A stretch of 64,000 nucleotides of DNA from Macrolepiota albuminosa (lineage: Eukaryota; Basidiomycota; Agaricomycetes; Agaricales; Agaricaceae): NCBI GenBank assembly GCA_027475525.1, contig JAMWFC010000044.1, forward strand, positions 1,545,470-1,609,469, in the 5' to 3' direction. Each line of letters opens with the position of its first letter. Position 1 is the stretch's first letter. The notes beneath the pieces were generated by a model. It did no database searches. It saw only the letters and a program-made list of their open reading frames with translations, and was not told the origin of the DNA. The position numbers and the translations under genes are program-made. Below are positions 21,988-33,314 of this stretch, one piece after another.

Positions 21988-23249
21988 AAGAACTCACGGA
22001 TGGCCTGATCCGCTAGAGAAAGGGGGTAAACTCCCTGTATGGTTCGCGGGGCCTCAGGGTGCCGGCGGTGGAAGTCCCGGGTGAGAGCCGGGGCATGGAC
22101 GTCTTCAGATGGCTCCCAGGAGATGTCTTCGATACCATAGCCCTTCCACTTCACCTTCTACTGTAGCTTCCCATGGAATAAGCGGCTGTCCAAGATCTTC
22201 TCCACTTCGTACTCCACCCCGCTGTCTGCTAGGACTGGCGGTGGCAGCGGCGGTGCTTGTCGCCCAGGGATGGGGTCTTCTGGGGCTGGAGAAAGCTTGA
22301 CCACGTTGAAGACCGGGTGGAGTTGGCACATGCCCGCAGGCAGCCAGAGTCGGTAGGCTAGGGGCCCCACCTGACGCTCAATGGGGTATGGCCCCAGTTG
22401 ACGATGAGACAGCTTCTTTGAGGGTCGCGTGGTGGAGATGTCGGAGGCATCCAGGAATACGCGGTCTCCGGGCTTGTACTTGGGAGCTGGTGTCCGGCCC
22501 CGGTTGTAGTATCGTGCCATGTCGTCCTTTGCCTTAGTTAGCGCAGCCTTCACCTCCTCCTGTGCCTTCTGCATGCGATCCACAAACTCGTTGACCGATT
22601 CGTTCTCCGACCGCCATGTGCGTGGTTCAAAACCCATCCGGGGGTGCCACCCTGTGTCAAGGAAGAAGGGTGATACCTGCGTCAAGACATGGACATGGTT
22701 GTTGTACTGGAATTCTGCCTCCAGCAGGAGCTCATCCCAGTCGTCCTGATGCTCGTTGCAGAATAGCCGCAGGTATTGCTCAAGCTCCTGGTTAACATGT
22801 TCGGTCTGGCCGTCAGATTGCGGGTGGTAGGCAGTGGAGGTGTGGAGCTTCACATGCAGGAGGCGGTAGAGCTCCCGGGTGAACTCCGCAACAAACTGTG
22901 GGCCCCAGTCAGACACGTATGCATTGGAAAGGCCATGGAGTTTCCAGACATTCTTCCGGTACAGGTTAGCGGCACCCATGGCGGAGCAGGTCGTGTGGGT
23001 CGGAATGAAATGAGCCCGTTTGCCATAGAGGTCCACGACCACCAGGATAGCATCGTAGCCATGTGCGTCTGGAAGCTCCACAATGAAGTCCACGGAGGCC
23101 ACGCTCCACCGTTCTGCGGGCGTTGGCAAGGAGTGCAGCTGACCGGTAGGGAGACGGCGCTGGGGCTTGGTCCAGAGGCAGAGATCACAGGTGCTGGTGT
23201 AGGAGCCTATGTATCTCGACATCTGGGGCCACCAGTAGTTCCAGGACAC
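21876..23249 (-). pseudogene. Gypsy D integrase and chromodomain, one nonsense codon
   Basis: Integrase HHCC finger just upstream (HHDSHIAGHPGRWK, CDLCLWTKPQRR). Core with VDFIVELPDA, YVSDWGPQFVAEF and TAYHPQSDGQTEHVNQELEQ, then the C-terminal barrel (LGPYPIERQVGPLAYRL). The frame stops at a TAG (22158-22160) just inside the chromodomain. It resumes as VKWKGYGIEDISWEPSEDV (from 22154), a chromodomain core that in relatives binds methylated histone H3 and guides integration. The last codons overlap the left LTR, whose inner end is missing. Confidence 0.85.
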
Positions 23250-24431
23250 AAGTTCCAGCGTCTTCCAGCGCCCGGGGTGCCCGGCAATGTGGGAGTCGTG
23301 GTGTTGCTCAACAATGCGTTGCCGGAGCTCCGGGTCGTTGGGTACATAGATGCGGCCACAGTAGGTGAGGAGGCCGTCTTAGAGACTCCACTCGTTGGCA
23401 TGCACTGCCCTCGTGCCCGTGGGGCGATGAGACCATCTCCTTGTCGTGGATCTCATAGTTCCGCTCCACGGCATTGAGGCTCTTAGAGTAGAAGGCCACC
23501 GGATGCCACTTGCCGTCCCCCGGAGATTGCTGGGACAGGACGGCGCCGGTAGCAAAGTCAGAACTGTCTGCCTTGACTCGGAAAGGCTGATCGTCATCTG
23601 GGAAGAGGAGCACCGGCTTGGAGGTGACGGCTCGCTTCAGGGCATCGAAGGCCTGTTGCTCCGCGTCACCCCAAGTCCAGGCTGCCTCCTTCCGGGTGAG
23701 GTCAAAGAGGGGCCGTGCGTGGTGGGAAAAGTCCTGGATGAACCGCCGGTAGAAGTTGGTGAACCCCAGGAAGGCCTGTACCTCCTTCTTGTTCCGGGGC
23801 TCTGGCCACTGCGTAATGCCGGCCACCTTCACCGGGTCCATCTCAGGAAGGCCTGTACCTCCTTCTTGTTCCGGGGCTCTGGCCACTGCGTAATGCCGGC
23901 CACCTTCACCGGGTCCATCTTTGCCGTACCGTGAGAGATGATGAGCCCAAGGTACTCGATCTGAGTTTTCTCGAACTCACATTTCTCCGGTTTGAGGTAG
24001 AGCTGATACTGGCAGAGGCGGTCTAGGACTATGTGGGTGATCCGATGATGCTCCTCTAGCGTCTTGGTGTAGATGAGAATATTGTCCAGGTACACACACA
24101 CCACTCCATCTGCTATGAGGTCCCAGAATATGTCATTCATCATGGTTTGAAAGGTGGCGGAGCTGTTGGTGAGCCCGAAGAACATTACCAATGGTTCAAA
24201 CAGGCTCCGGTTGGTCCAAAACGCAGCCTTCCACTCGTCTCCCTCCTGGATGCGCACACTGTTGTAGCCCCAGTGGACGTCCAACTTGGTGAAGTAGCGT
24301 GCACCCCGGAGGTTGTTAATGAGTTCTGAGATGAGAGGGAGCAGGTAGCAGTTCTTGATGGTCATCGCATTAAGCACACGATAATCTTGGACCAACCAGT
24401 GATAGGCTTCTACTCGGACTGAGCGCATCAA
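23250..24431 (-). pseudogene. Gypsy D reverse transcriptase and truncated RNase H
   Basis: RT continues from LVQDYRVLNAMTIKN through LVMFFGLTNSSATF, VYLDNILIYTKTLEEH and EYLGLIISHG to PRNKKEVQAFL. An exact 77-bp tandem repeat (23767-23843, 23844-23920) then breaks the frame; removing one copy restores QAFLGFTNFYRRF. RNase H starts well (FRVKADSSDFATGAVLSQQ, NYEIHDKEM) but jumps after KEM to the linker sequence (HGTRAVHANEWSL). It has thus lost its C-terminal half. The catalytic YxDD reads YLDN. The RNase H deletion makes this copy inactive regardless of the repeat. Confidence 0.82.
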
Positions 24432-24641
24432 GGGACATTATAGGCCAACCGACACTTGACGTATTCAGGACTCNNNNNNNNNNNNNNNNNNNNNNNNNNN
24501 NNNNNNNNNNNNNNNNNNNNNNNNNNNNNNNNNNNNNNNNNNNNNNNNNNNNNNNNNNNNNNNNNNNNNNNNNTACGCCAAGCGCTGGAGACGGCGTTGT
24601 ACTGCGTATACGTCCAGCGCACCCAACCACAGTTGGCGTCA
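24420..24641. other. Unidentified insertion in gypsy D RT, containing assembly gap
   Basis: Between the RT pieces DGTLR (24645 side) and LVQDYRVLN (24395 side), the minus strand carries about 70 bp and about 80-95 bp that are not gypsy-like. They lie either side of 100 Ns. No terminal repeat or clear target duplication is visible. It could be a small transposon or a misjoin at the gap. Confidence 0.4.
24474..24573. other. Assembly gap of exactly 100 N
   Basis: One hundred unknown bases, the usual placeholder for a gap of unknown size. The true length of the interrupted RT region is therefore not known. Confidence 0.99.
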
Positions 24642-25931
24642 TCACCGGAGGGTGCCATCCTTCTTCTTGATGAAAAACACCGGGGAGGCCATCGGCGACT
24701 TTGAGGGTTGAATTCTTCCAGTTTTGAGATTTTCCCGGAGGAAGGCATCTAGTTCATCCTGCTCCTTGGGCGCCAGTGGGTACACCTTGCAGTTGGCCGG
24801 CTTCGAGTCTGGTAGGAGCTCGATGGCATGATCCCACTGCTTGCGCTCCGGAAGAGAATCAAACGAGGCCTTGGAGAAAACATCCTCAAAGTCGTGCAGG
24901 TGGCCCAGGACAGTATCCTGGAATGGGCAAGGCAAGGTATTGGTGGCGAAGGCCTGGGCCAACCATTGGGAAGTGGTCTGGCTGGCCCGGATCTCCTCTG
25001 CCGATGGTGGCGGACGCAACGCTGTGGCATAGATGCGGTTCCCTACCTCAATGGCCTCGTCTGGTAATTCCGGGTCCAGAACTGGCAGGAATTCTCCTTC
25101 GTGACCGTCTTCCATGGTGGCCTCTCCACTGCTGTGCCTGTCGTCCTCATAGAAGGCCTCTCTATGAGGGAACGCCAGGGGCGGAGGATCCAACAGGTCG
25201 AGGTCAGCGAAGGGGATGTGTCCTGCCCGGCAGGCCCGGATGGCTGCGTGTTCCCGCACAGCGGTGCGCTGCTCTATCCTTGCCTCCTTCACACAGGTGG
25301 CGCAGCGTCGGGGGCACCGACTCATGCTCACCTCTCCGGTAGTCCAATCTATCTCCGGGTTGTGCTCCCAGAGCCACGTGTATCCCAGGATCATATCCTG
25401 CTTTCCCAAGCTGGTGACTGCGAAGGTGGCACGCTCGGCGTGGGCCCAATAGCGCAGAATCAGGTCTACAACGGCACGGATGGAGCCTGCTTCATTGGGG
25501 GTACCGTCAATATTGTAGACCGGAATTGGGGAAGGGAGAGGGCGAGTCGTGAGTTGGTGTCGGGCCACGTAGTCAGCATCCACAAAGAGCCTGGTGGCTC
25601 CGGAATCTAGAAGAGCAGTCATGCTCCGGGTCTGCTGTGTGTCAGTTGTTTCAACCTCCACCTTTAGCCAGAGCAAGTTGGTCGAGGGTGTCGAGGCTAC
25701 CACGTAGCGCCTCGGAAGGCGACGTTGCCAGGCAAGGATGCGGGGTCGAGGGGGCCCGGCAGGAGGAGTCGGCGAGGCCGGGGGGCTTTTAGATACGTCG
25801 AGGGGTGGGCTTACGATCGTAGGTGCCAAAGTGTCCTCAGGGGTTGTATTGGGCTCTTCTATGGACAGACATACAAATCGATTTGCACCAAGCGACAGGG
25901 GCGTACTCTTCACCCGTCGCTCCTCTAAAAA
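24642..25931 (-). CDS. Gypsy D protease and start of reverse transcriptase
   Basis: This frame is open from 26282, but its meaningful part begins where gag ends (GFLEERRVKS). Protease: ALLDSGATRLFV, with MILGYTWLWEHNPEIDW downstream. Then the RT N-terminus (WDHAIELLPDSKPANCKVYPL, MASPVFFIKKKDGTLR). The frame ends at a stop at 24642-24644, right where RT should continue with LVQDYRVLN; that segment is found beyond the assembly gap. Something is therefore inserted, or misassembled, inside RT. Without that, protease and RT are well preserved. Confidence 0.8.
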   Translation of the reverse strand, partial: FLEERRVKSTPLSLGANRFVCLSIEEPNTTPEDTLAPTIVSPPLDVSKSPPASPTPPAGPPRPRILAWQRRLPRRYVVASTPSTNLLWLKVEVETTDTQQTRSMTALLDSGATRLFVDADYVARHQLTTRPLPSPIPVYNIDGTPNEAGSIRAVVDLILRYWAHAERATFAVTSLGKQDMILGYTWLWEHNPEIDWTTGEVSMSRCPRRCATCVKEARIEQRTAVREHAAIRACRAGHIPFADLDLLDPPPLAFPHREAFYEDDRHSSGEATMEDGHEGEFLPVLDPELPDEAIEVGNRIYATALRPPPSAEEIRASQTTSQWLAQAFATNTLPCPFQDTVLGHLHDFEDVFSKASFDSLPERKQWDHAIELLPDSKPANCKVYPLAPKEQDELDAFLRENLKTGRIQPSKSPMASPVFFIKKKDGTLR

Positions 25932-27169
25932 TCCTCCAGGCTCTCTCCTCCCAACGCATCCGCACTCCGCTCCTGCTCCCGGGCCTCCGGCACTGCCGTG
26001 TCTGGAGAGGGTGCTCCGGCTGCGTCCTTGGCTGCCAGGAGCTGCAGGAGTAGCTCTTCCTGCTCCTCCGGGGCTAGGTAACGCACCTCGAGGCCAAGCG
26101 GGCAACGGCGTGCAAAGTGACCGGGGGTGCCGCAGCGCCGGCACAGAAGAGGTAGGTTGGCATGCTGGCAGGAGGAGTCCACATCCATAGGGGCCCCCGG
26201 GGGCAGTGTGGGCCCTGCAGAGGGAGCTGGGAGGCTGGGAGGGTGGAACACAGCTGCTACGGGACGGGGGAGAGGGATCCAAGGATGCGGGGCTGTTGCC
26301 GTGGCCAGAGCTTGGCGCAGGCTGCGCTTAAGTTCCATGAGCTGCCACTGGTCCTGGGCCACTCGGTACCAGGAGGCGACTTGGTTGTCAGCTGGACGTC
26401 CTTCTGCAAGGTTGTCAATACGCTCCATCAGAGTGGATTGGAGCCCTTTCCGGAAGGTGAGGCAGAGTTGCAGTCCATCGGGGTACCTGGCCTGCTCAAC
26501 TAGTGCCCGGAAGGAGTCAATGTATTCGTCCAGCGAGCGCCTCCCTTGTCCGTATTGATCCCTGTCTCGGAGGACCAGCGCAGCTGCCTTGGCTGGGTTC
26601 CGGGGGAAGAACTTGTCCCGGAACTCCTGCTCAAATGCAGCCCAGTTTGCAAACCCCGCAACACCTCCGGGGCGTCGGAAAACCCGCAGTGCGTAGGTGG
26701 CCGCTCTCCCAGACTTCATGTAGGAGAGAACCCATGCGATTTTCAGGTTGTCCGAGACGAAGTCGTCCCTGCAGAGCTGGATATAGGTGAGGCACGACTG
26801 TAGAAATTGTTCTCTGGTCACGCGGTCGCCATCGTAGGCATCCAGAATTGCCGGTCGGGGGAGGAGCGCATGTGGGGTCCCTTGGGTCCTCAGAGGATTC
26901 GGAGAGGATGGCTGAACAGCGGGGGGCAGTGCTGCTGCTGGGGTTGCGGTAGCAACCAAGGGAGTGGTGTTGAGATGCTTTAGGAGTGCCCGGAGGGAGT
27001 CGGAGATGGTTTCAGTGGTTTGTCGGAGGGTGGAGAGTTCGGCGGTGTGGTGAGTGAGGGAAGCTTGAGTAAGCTGCACTTGAGCCTCTAGGTGGAGCAA
27101 GCGAGTCCAGGCTTCATCCTGAGGAGCTGTAGCGTCCGGAGGAGTGTCTGAAGAGGCAAGCTGAGACAT
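25925..27169 (-). CDS. Gypsy D gag
   Basis: Intact 414-residue gag starting MSQLASSDTPP. Residues 20-70 look coiled-coil. A retrotransposon gag capsid domain follows (FLQSCLTYIQLC, YMKSGRAATYALRVFR, FRDKFFPRNP). A proline-rich linker leads to one CCHC zinc knuckle (CRRCGTPGHFARRC, near residue 340). It would package element RNA. The last codons read GGESLEDF then TAG (25925-25927), immediately after five T residues. The protease frame is entered by moving back one base there, which suggests programmed -1 frameshifting. No stop interrupts gag. Confidence 0.88.
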   Translation of the reverse strand: MSQLASSDTPPDATAPQDEAWTRLLHLEAQVQLTQASLTHHTAELSTLRQTTETISDSLRALLKHLNTTPLVATATPAAALPPAVQPSSPNPLRTQGTPHALLPRPAILDAYDGDRVTREQFLQSCLTYIQLCRDDFVSDNLKIAWVLSYMKSGRAATYALRVFRRPGGVAGFANWAAFEQEFRDKFFPRNPAKAAALVLRDRDQYGQGRRSLDEYIDSFRALVEQARYPDGLQLCLTFRKGLQSTLMERIDNLAEGRPADNQVASWYRVAQDQWQLMELKRSLRQALATATAPHPWIPLPRPVAAVFHPPSLPAPSAGPTLPPGAPMDVDSSCQHANLPLLCRRCGTPGHFARRCPLGLEVRYLAPEEQEELLLQLLAAKDAAGAPSPDTAVPEAREQERSADALGGESLEDF

Positions 27170-27277
27170 AGAAGGTCCAGATGCTTAAAACTGGTGGAGA
27201 AGCGGTAGATAGGAGCCAGAGAATTCTTCTGACGGCTATGGGGGGCTTCCAGACCGGAATTAGGAGACTTGTTCTGC

Positions 27278-27534
27278 TGTAAGGGTGACCTCCGGAGGTT
27301 GCGGCACTATCACACAACTGGCAGAGGGAAATCCAAAGAGAACAAGTCTAAGGATTCCTCTGCCAGTGCGGCACATCAGTACGGGGGCGGACGGGCATGG
27401 GAACGACTGTACAGTATCCAACGGCTAGCTCTGGGAGGCCAGGAGAACTCTGGGGTGCGGAAAATGCTCTGGAGTTCTTTGGAAACTCCGGAAAAGGAAA
27501 TTGTGACCAGACAAGAGCGAGGAGTCCCCTGACA
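27278..27534 (-). repeat. 5' LTR of gypsy D
   Basis: 257 bp, TGTAAGGGTGACC to CCCCTGACA. It is shorter than the family norm of about 499 bp, in part because one of two CTGGCAGAGGGAAATCC repeats and the sequence between them is missing. Confidence 0.85.
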
Positions 27535-27585
27535 ACAACCCCATCGCCACAGGAGGGAAAAATTGTGAGTAGAAAAGGGAGAAGG

Positions 27586-30500
27586 TCAATGTCGAACAAG
27601 GCCTAGACCGAGTACAAAGCAATCATGTAAAACATGTGATAAGGCTTTGGTAAGGATGTCCGCCACCATGTCTGAAGTTGAAATTCAGGTGGGTTCAAAA
27701 GATCCAGACAAAAAATATTCTCGAATGAAGTAATAACAGATGTCAATATGTTTGAAACGGGAAGTTGTAGAATCCGACTTTGCAATATCAATAGCGCTTT
27801 TGTTGTCGCATATCAGGGGAAAAGATTTAGGAACCGGCAAGGAGAGTGACATTAGAAGTGAGCGGATCCAGATTGCTTCATGCATGGCATGAGCCATTGC
27901 CATATATTCCGCTTTGGTTGAAGAAAGCATGACAGTTTGTTGACAAACAGATGACCAAGAAACGAGAGAAGAAAACATAAAGAAAGCGTAACCCAAAACA
28001 CTATGCTGAGTCGATGGGTCTGAAGCCCAATCAGCATCCACAAATCCACAACCACAGGGAAGCAGTAGACAGACAGGTAAATAGATATCAGGGTCATCGA
28101 AATTGTAGAGAAGGGCATAGTCAATTGTGCCTGATAGGTAGCAGAGAACACCTTTGGCAGCGAGGAGATGGGAACATGTCGGACAAGAATTATACTGACT
28201 CAGACTCATTGCCGTGAAGGCAAGATCAGGCAGTGTACAGAGACTGAGATAAAAAATAAATCCAACCAGTCATTGATAATGTGATTTCAAGTTTTCATCC
28301 AATATATTGGGCAGGGAGTTAGGTGGTGGGTCTGGGAGGGAGTGGAGGAAGTGGTAAAGCGGTACAGCAGTCGATTTTGCCTCAAGAAGGCTATATGTGG
28401 AAAGAAGGTCTGTAATAAAACCCTTCTGAGAAAGCCAGATTTTGTGTTTGTCATGATCCCTGTCAACACAAATACCCAAATAAAGAGTTGTTGGTCCAGA
28501 ATCAACAACCTCAAAGCGCTCGTTGAGACGCCGCATGAGCCAGTGGTATAATGCGATGGAGCTAGTGGCGTTCAGTCCATCATCAACATGTATGCAAACA
28601 ATGATGAAAAGTTGTGAACTATCAAGAGGCATCAAGATCGAAGGGTCTGGTGGTTCATTGAAATAACCAAGGAAAACAGCATGGTCCACTGCACAGCGGG
28701 TAAGACCTAAGTCTTCACGGGCTTGGTAAAGAATGGTGTACTATTTGTGGGATGACTGTTTGAGTCTGTATAAGATACAAAGTAGTTGATAACAGGTCGC
28801 CGGCTCTGCTTCAGGAAAGCCTGGTACCTGTTTACAGTATACTTTGTGAGAAAGTGGGGCGTTTAAAAAAGCGGTTTTAACATCAAATGTATAGAGATGC
28901 AAATCAAACTTTGCAGCATAAGCAAGGGTGATCCAGATGCTGGTAAGTTTTGCCACAGGAGCATAAGTTGATCCATAATCCTCTGGGCATTGACTAAACC
29001 CTTGTGCAACAAGGCGAGCCTTTTCTTTACCGCAGATAATTGACCTGTCAGCATCCAATTTATATGCATAGACCCATCTAACACCTATAGGTTTCCTACC
29101 ATTTGGTAGAGACGCAATTTGAAACATGCCTTGAGACCGTAGACTGTCCATCTTGCATTGCATTGTGGCATGCCAAACATTCACATCAGGACAACATATC
29201 GCCTCAGCATAATGATCTGGAGGTTTGGATAAGTCCGAAAAGGAATAGGGTCCGGTCTATAGGTTGCTAGCGCCTTATATTCTGCAACTGCAGCTAGTTC
29301 CAGTGCATAAACATCGTCAATGGAAGAAGAAAAATTAGTCGCAGTAATCAAGGACTGAAAGTCATGGATAGCAGGTAAAGTTTGGTCAGGGAGCACAGTA
29401 CGTGCAGCATGATCAGCACAAAGACGAATAAGATGCTCATTATGTGTGGTCAACTCCTCAATATAAGCACGTCCTTTAACCGTAGGGACAACAGTTCTCT
29501 GAGCACGATGTGATATCAAATCTGGGGAGAGGACTGGAGGTGAAGCAGGATGAGCTGACAACCCAGGAGGATCTTCAGGAGAGGATACAGGAGGTGCAGA
29601 AGTCAAACGCATTGGGGAATGAGTGGACAGTGGAGCTGAGAGTTCCAGATCTGGTGTCAATTGAAGTGGTGGAGGAGACATAATCTGTCTGACTAAGTGT
29701 GGACGGAGATGACCAGGTACTGATTCATCAAAAACAATGTCCCTTGAAAAGAAATATTTCCCATTTAGATCATGTACTCGCCATCTCAAACGATCTTCAT
29801 CATAGCTGACAAAAATGGCTTTGAAACGCTGACCGGAGCCCTTTGTCTGAATTTCACTGGGAGAAAGAACAAAACAGCAACAACCCCATACTCAAAGATG
29901 AGATAAATCTGGTTTGGTATTGTTCATGACTTTGTATGGTGTGATTAAAGAAGGCAAAGTGGAGGTGGGAATATAATTACGCAGGTATTGCGCAGTAAGA
30001 ATAGCATCGTCCAAGAAAGATATAGGAAGACCAGACCATGCCATCATGGCTTGGGCAGTGTCTTCAATCGTCCTGATATACCGCTTGGCTTTGCCATTCT
30101 GTTGATGCGCATAGGGTGCAGTCATTTGATGAGTAATTCCTCGAGACACCAAATATTGATGGAGTTCCCCTGAGACAAACTTCTTTGCATTGTCCAAACA
30201 TACCGTGTGAATACAATTTCCAGACTTTAATTCCCAGGAGGCCTCTACAGTTTTGAAGTGCATGAAAGCCTGAGGACAAGATGACAGTAGAGCCGTACTG
30301 CCATAGTTCGAGTAATTGTCAAGAATAGAATAAAAATGGTTTGCACAACCATTAGAAAATGAAACTGGAAAGGGACCACACGAGTCCATATGTAAAAGTT
30401 TGCACACAGCAGACGCACAATGTTGTAAATGAGTGAATGGTTTTGCCAGACGTTTACCAAGAATGCAAGGGATGCATATGTCTTTAGTGAAAGATCCTTC

Positions 30501-33113
30501 ATATTCAACCCCAGTCACATGATTCTTTGTCAATATCGCCTTCATGACATCCTGACCCGGATGGTGAAAATGAGCATGCCACAGTGCTGGTATGATGTTG
30601 AGTCAAGAAAACAAATGTGAAACCAGCGCAGGAAGGGCAATGGGCGATTGTGGAGACGTATGCAGAGGAAAAATAAAGTTGCAGAATAAGAAGGAGAGAC
30701 AATTATGAACAGATGCCTTGATGGAATCATCAGACAGTGATAAATGCAAAGATGGAAAAAAGATCAATGTGGAACCCTGTTCAAAGATAAGTTTCAAATC
30801 ATGTTCCACCATGGAGCCCACCGAAAGCAAATTTATTGGTACGTCTGGTGCGTGGAGGCAATCTTCCAAAGTAATGGTGACATTTTTACCACCTACATGT
30901 GTCCAAAAATGAGCTTGGCCACGTGCTAGCATGTTCAGCGTTCCACAATTTGCAGTACCAACAAGAACAGCCTGATCTGTATTATATGTCCAAAAAATGT
31001 GGCGGTCTTTGAGGATGTGCGTCGTGCACCCAGAATCCAGGATTGAATTGAATTTGGTTGAAATTGACACAAGAACAACGGGTGAAGTAGATTGAAGGAA
31101 GGCCATGTAAGGAGGCAAGGATAAACCTGGTTCATGGGATACATACGCAGTCAAATCAATGTCATTGTTGGAGGTAACAGTAGCAGAGACATTCTGTTCA
31201 TCAATCTCATCGACAAAGGATAACAGAGTAGGTATGTGCTGTGTGTCCAGAGTAGCTACATTAGCCTTAGAACGCAAGCGGGCAGTATCTCGTCCGTTCT
31301 CCATACCACCACCCTTAGACCAACACGTCTCAATCGTGTGACCATGCATATTGCAATTTGTGCAGGTAATACGAGGACAAGGATTATTCGAGTCAGGTGC
31401 AGTAGAATTGCTATGAGTTGGAGAACTGGCTGACTGAGAATTGACTGGAAGAGAAGAAGAGGTTTGCATGGCAGTCTGAGGAGCACGGGGTCTAGATGCT
31501 AGAGCCAGTTGACGACGTTTAGCATCCATATTCATTACACAGGTTGCAAGTTGAGCGAAATCGTAAGAACTGCAGGGACCAGCAGTTTCCAAAGAGAGAC
31601 GAACCTCCTTCTTTAGAACAGACCAGCGGTCACCGTTTGGCAAACCGTCGATGAATTTTTGTATCTTCTGCCAAGGAGTGAAGTCCCAGGGTGTCCCATT
31701 CAGCTGGTGGACAACTGTACGCCATGCTTGTACGTACAAGGGAACTGTGTTCAGAGCAGCAGTAAGCGCAAAGACTTTTGATTTTGTAAATTCGGCAACC
31801 AAAGCGCTCCCAATTCCAAATTGCTCATGCAAGAAAGCAAGAAGTTCACGAGCAGGACGTATGGGGAGATCGAAGGGACCACCTTGTTTGGGAGGAAGAG
31901 AATCTTGAATTTCTTGTGATAGTTTTCCAACAATGACATGTTCGACTATGTCATTATTCTGCCAGAATAAACGGTATGCATCTGTTTCTTCAGGAGTAGA
32001 ATCGAAATCGTAATGAGGGGGTAATGCCACCAGACTTGTTGAGTCCCTAAGATTACCAACATTTGGAATTCTACAAATGTGGCCTTGTAATCCAATACTT
32101 GTGATGATTCGAGTGACCGCTGATTCCCAAGATACCCATTCCACAGATGAACGAAGGAGGGGAACTGTAGCTAGAGAAGGTAACTTAACATCAGAAGAGG
32201 AAATTTCAGTAATGTGTGGCGTTCATGGCTGCAATTGCCGCAGAGGTGGGAGAGGAGGCGGTGGAGGAGGAATGGGTAAGGGATGAAGGTTCAGAATAAG
32301 ATGGGGAGGAGGATCATGATGAGCATTTACATTGTTAAAATTGTGGAACGGTTGAGCAAATTGAGGATGATGAAAACGGGGAGGAATTTGTTCAATATGT
32401 GGAGGTGAAAATTGAGTTGGCCTCTCATGCACAGAGTGAGATGAAGGTGAGGAAGAGGAATGATTAGATAAATTATCATGAAAAGTGGGGAAAGCATAAA
32501 AACGATCTTGGGTTGCAGGATGAGTATGAAAATGATTGTCAGCATGGGGTGTAATAATGACAGAAGAAGCAGTACGTGAGGGGGGCAAAGGAACTTGAGA
32601 AGGTTGAAGAGATGGAATACAAATAGGATTAGGCCGAAGATCTTTGGGACGAACAGAGTTTGCCCTGAATGCCTGAACAGGTGGGGAGTGAAAAACTGCA
32701 GGAGAGTGTGAAACAGAAACAGGAGCAGACAGTTGAGAGTAAACTGAATTCAGGCAAGAGACATTATCAGAATCAGAATGGTAAGTGTGAACAGAAGGGG
32801 GTGGAAAAGGAGGTCGACGTGGAGCTGGGGCATGAAAATTAATGGATATATGTGGGGAAGGTGAAGATGGTATAACATTTCTATTTGTAAAAGGCAAATT
32901 ATAGGTCCTATTATGTTGGAAAGTCAGCAGTGTATCATAAGAATTCAATGCAGGGAAAGAAGAATGTGGATGTGGTAGGGTACATGTTTCCGGAATCAGT
33001 AGGTCAGGCAGTCATGGATTGGCCAAAGATCCTGGTGTAGGAAACGTTGTTGCATTTTCATCTTCCCTAAGATAATGTGATATATCCTGCTCATCTACAG
33101 TGTGGTGGGACAT
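27586..33113 (-). pseudogene. Copia E gag-pol, seven nonsense codons and one frameshift
   Basis: The start is ATG at 33113 (MSHHTVDEQDISHY), about 200 bp downstream of the LTR on the minus strand. Order: Pro/Ser/His-rich N-terminus (to 32225), gag (32144-31300), zinc knuckle CTNCNMHGHTIETC (near 31345), protease ILDSGCTTH (near 31030), integrase (30600-29900, AHQQNGKAKRY), linker, reverse transcriptase (29180-28300, VDDG), RNase H with CDNKSAIDIA (28150-27586). Stops: TGA at 33012, 32223, 30603, 29892, 28270, 27685 and TAG at 28741 (first plus-strand base of each). The TGAs are readable as CGA or TGG, and the TAG as TGG. One indel near 29225-29240 shifts frame. A frame this long broken almost only by point nonsense mutations suggests mutational silencing. 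Confidence 0.9.
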
Positions 33114-33314
33114 GACAGAAAAACAAGGATAAAAAGATTGCCAGCACCATGTGGAGGCAGCCACAGGCACCCGAATAAGTGTCAGGACAATGAAATGAGT
33201 TGCTTCAACAAGCCAGGCCAGCACCATGTGGAGGCAGCCACAGGCACCCGAATAAGTGTCAGGACAATGAAATGAGTTGCTTCAACAAGCCAGACTCAGA
33301 AAGGGCCCATAACC

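Larger units (their letters stand above)
21714..27534 (-). mobile_element. Gypsy element D, target duplication ACAAC
   Basis: Inserted at the edge of copia E's 3' LTR: ACAAC at 21709-21713 and 27535-27539, the first bases being the end of the E LTR. The LTRs are 21714 to about 21987 and 27278-27534. They differ by many C/T and G/A transitions and by one structural change: the right copy has lost the sequence between two CTGGCAGAGGGAAATCC repeats. The left copy lacks the last part that should end in CCCTGACA, and no polypurine tract is left. Coding order on the minus strand is gag, protease, RT, RNase H, integrase, chromodomain. Confidence 0.88.

Noticed and set aside
24642..26282. Pol protein starting at 26282
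   Set aside because: The upstream part of this frame overlaps gag and has no homology; the meaningful sequence starts at the gag stop after a -1 shift.
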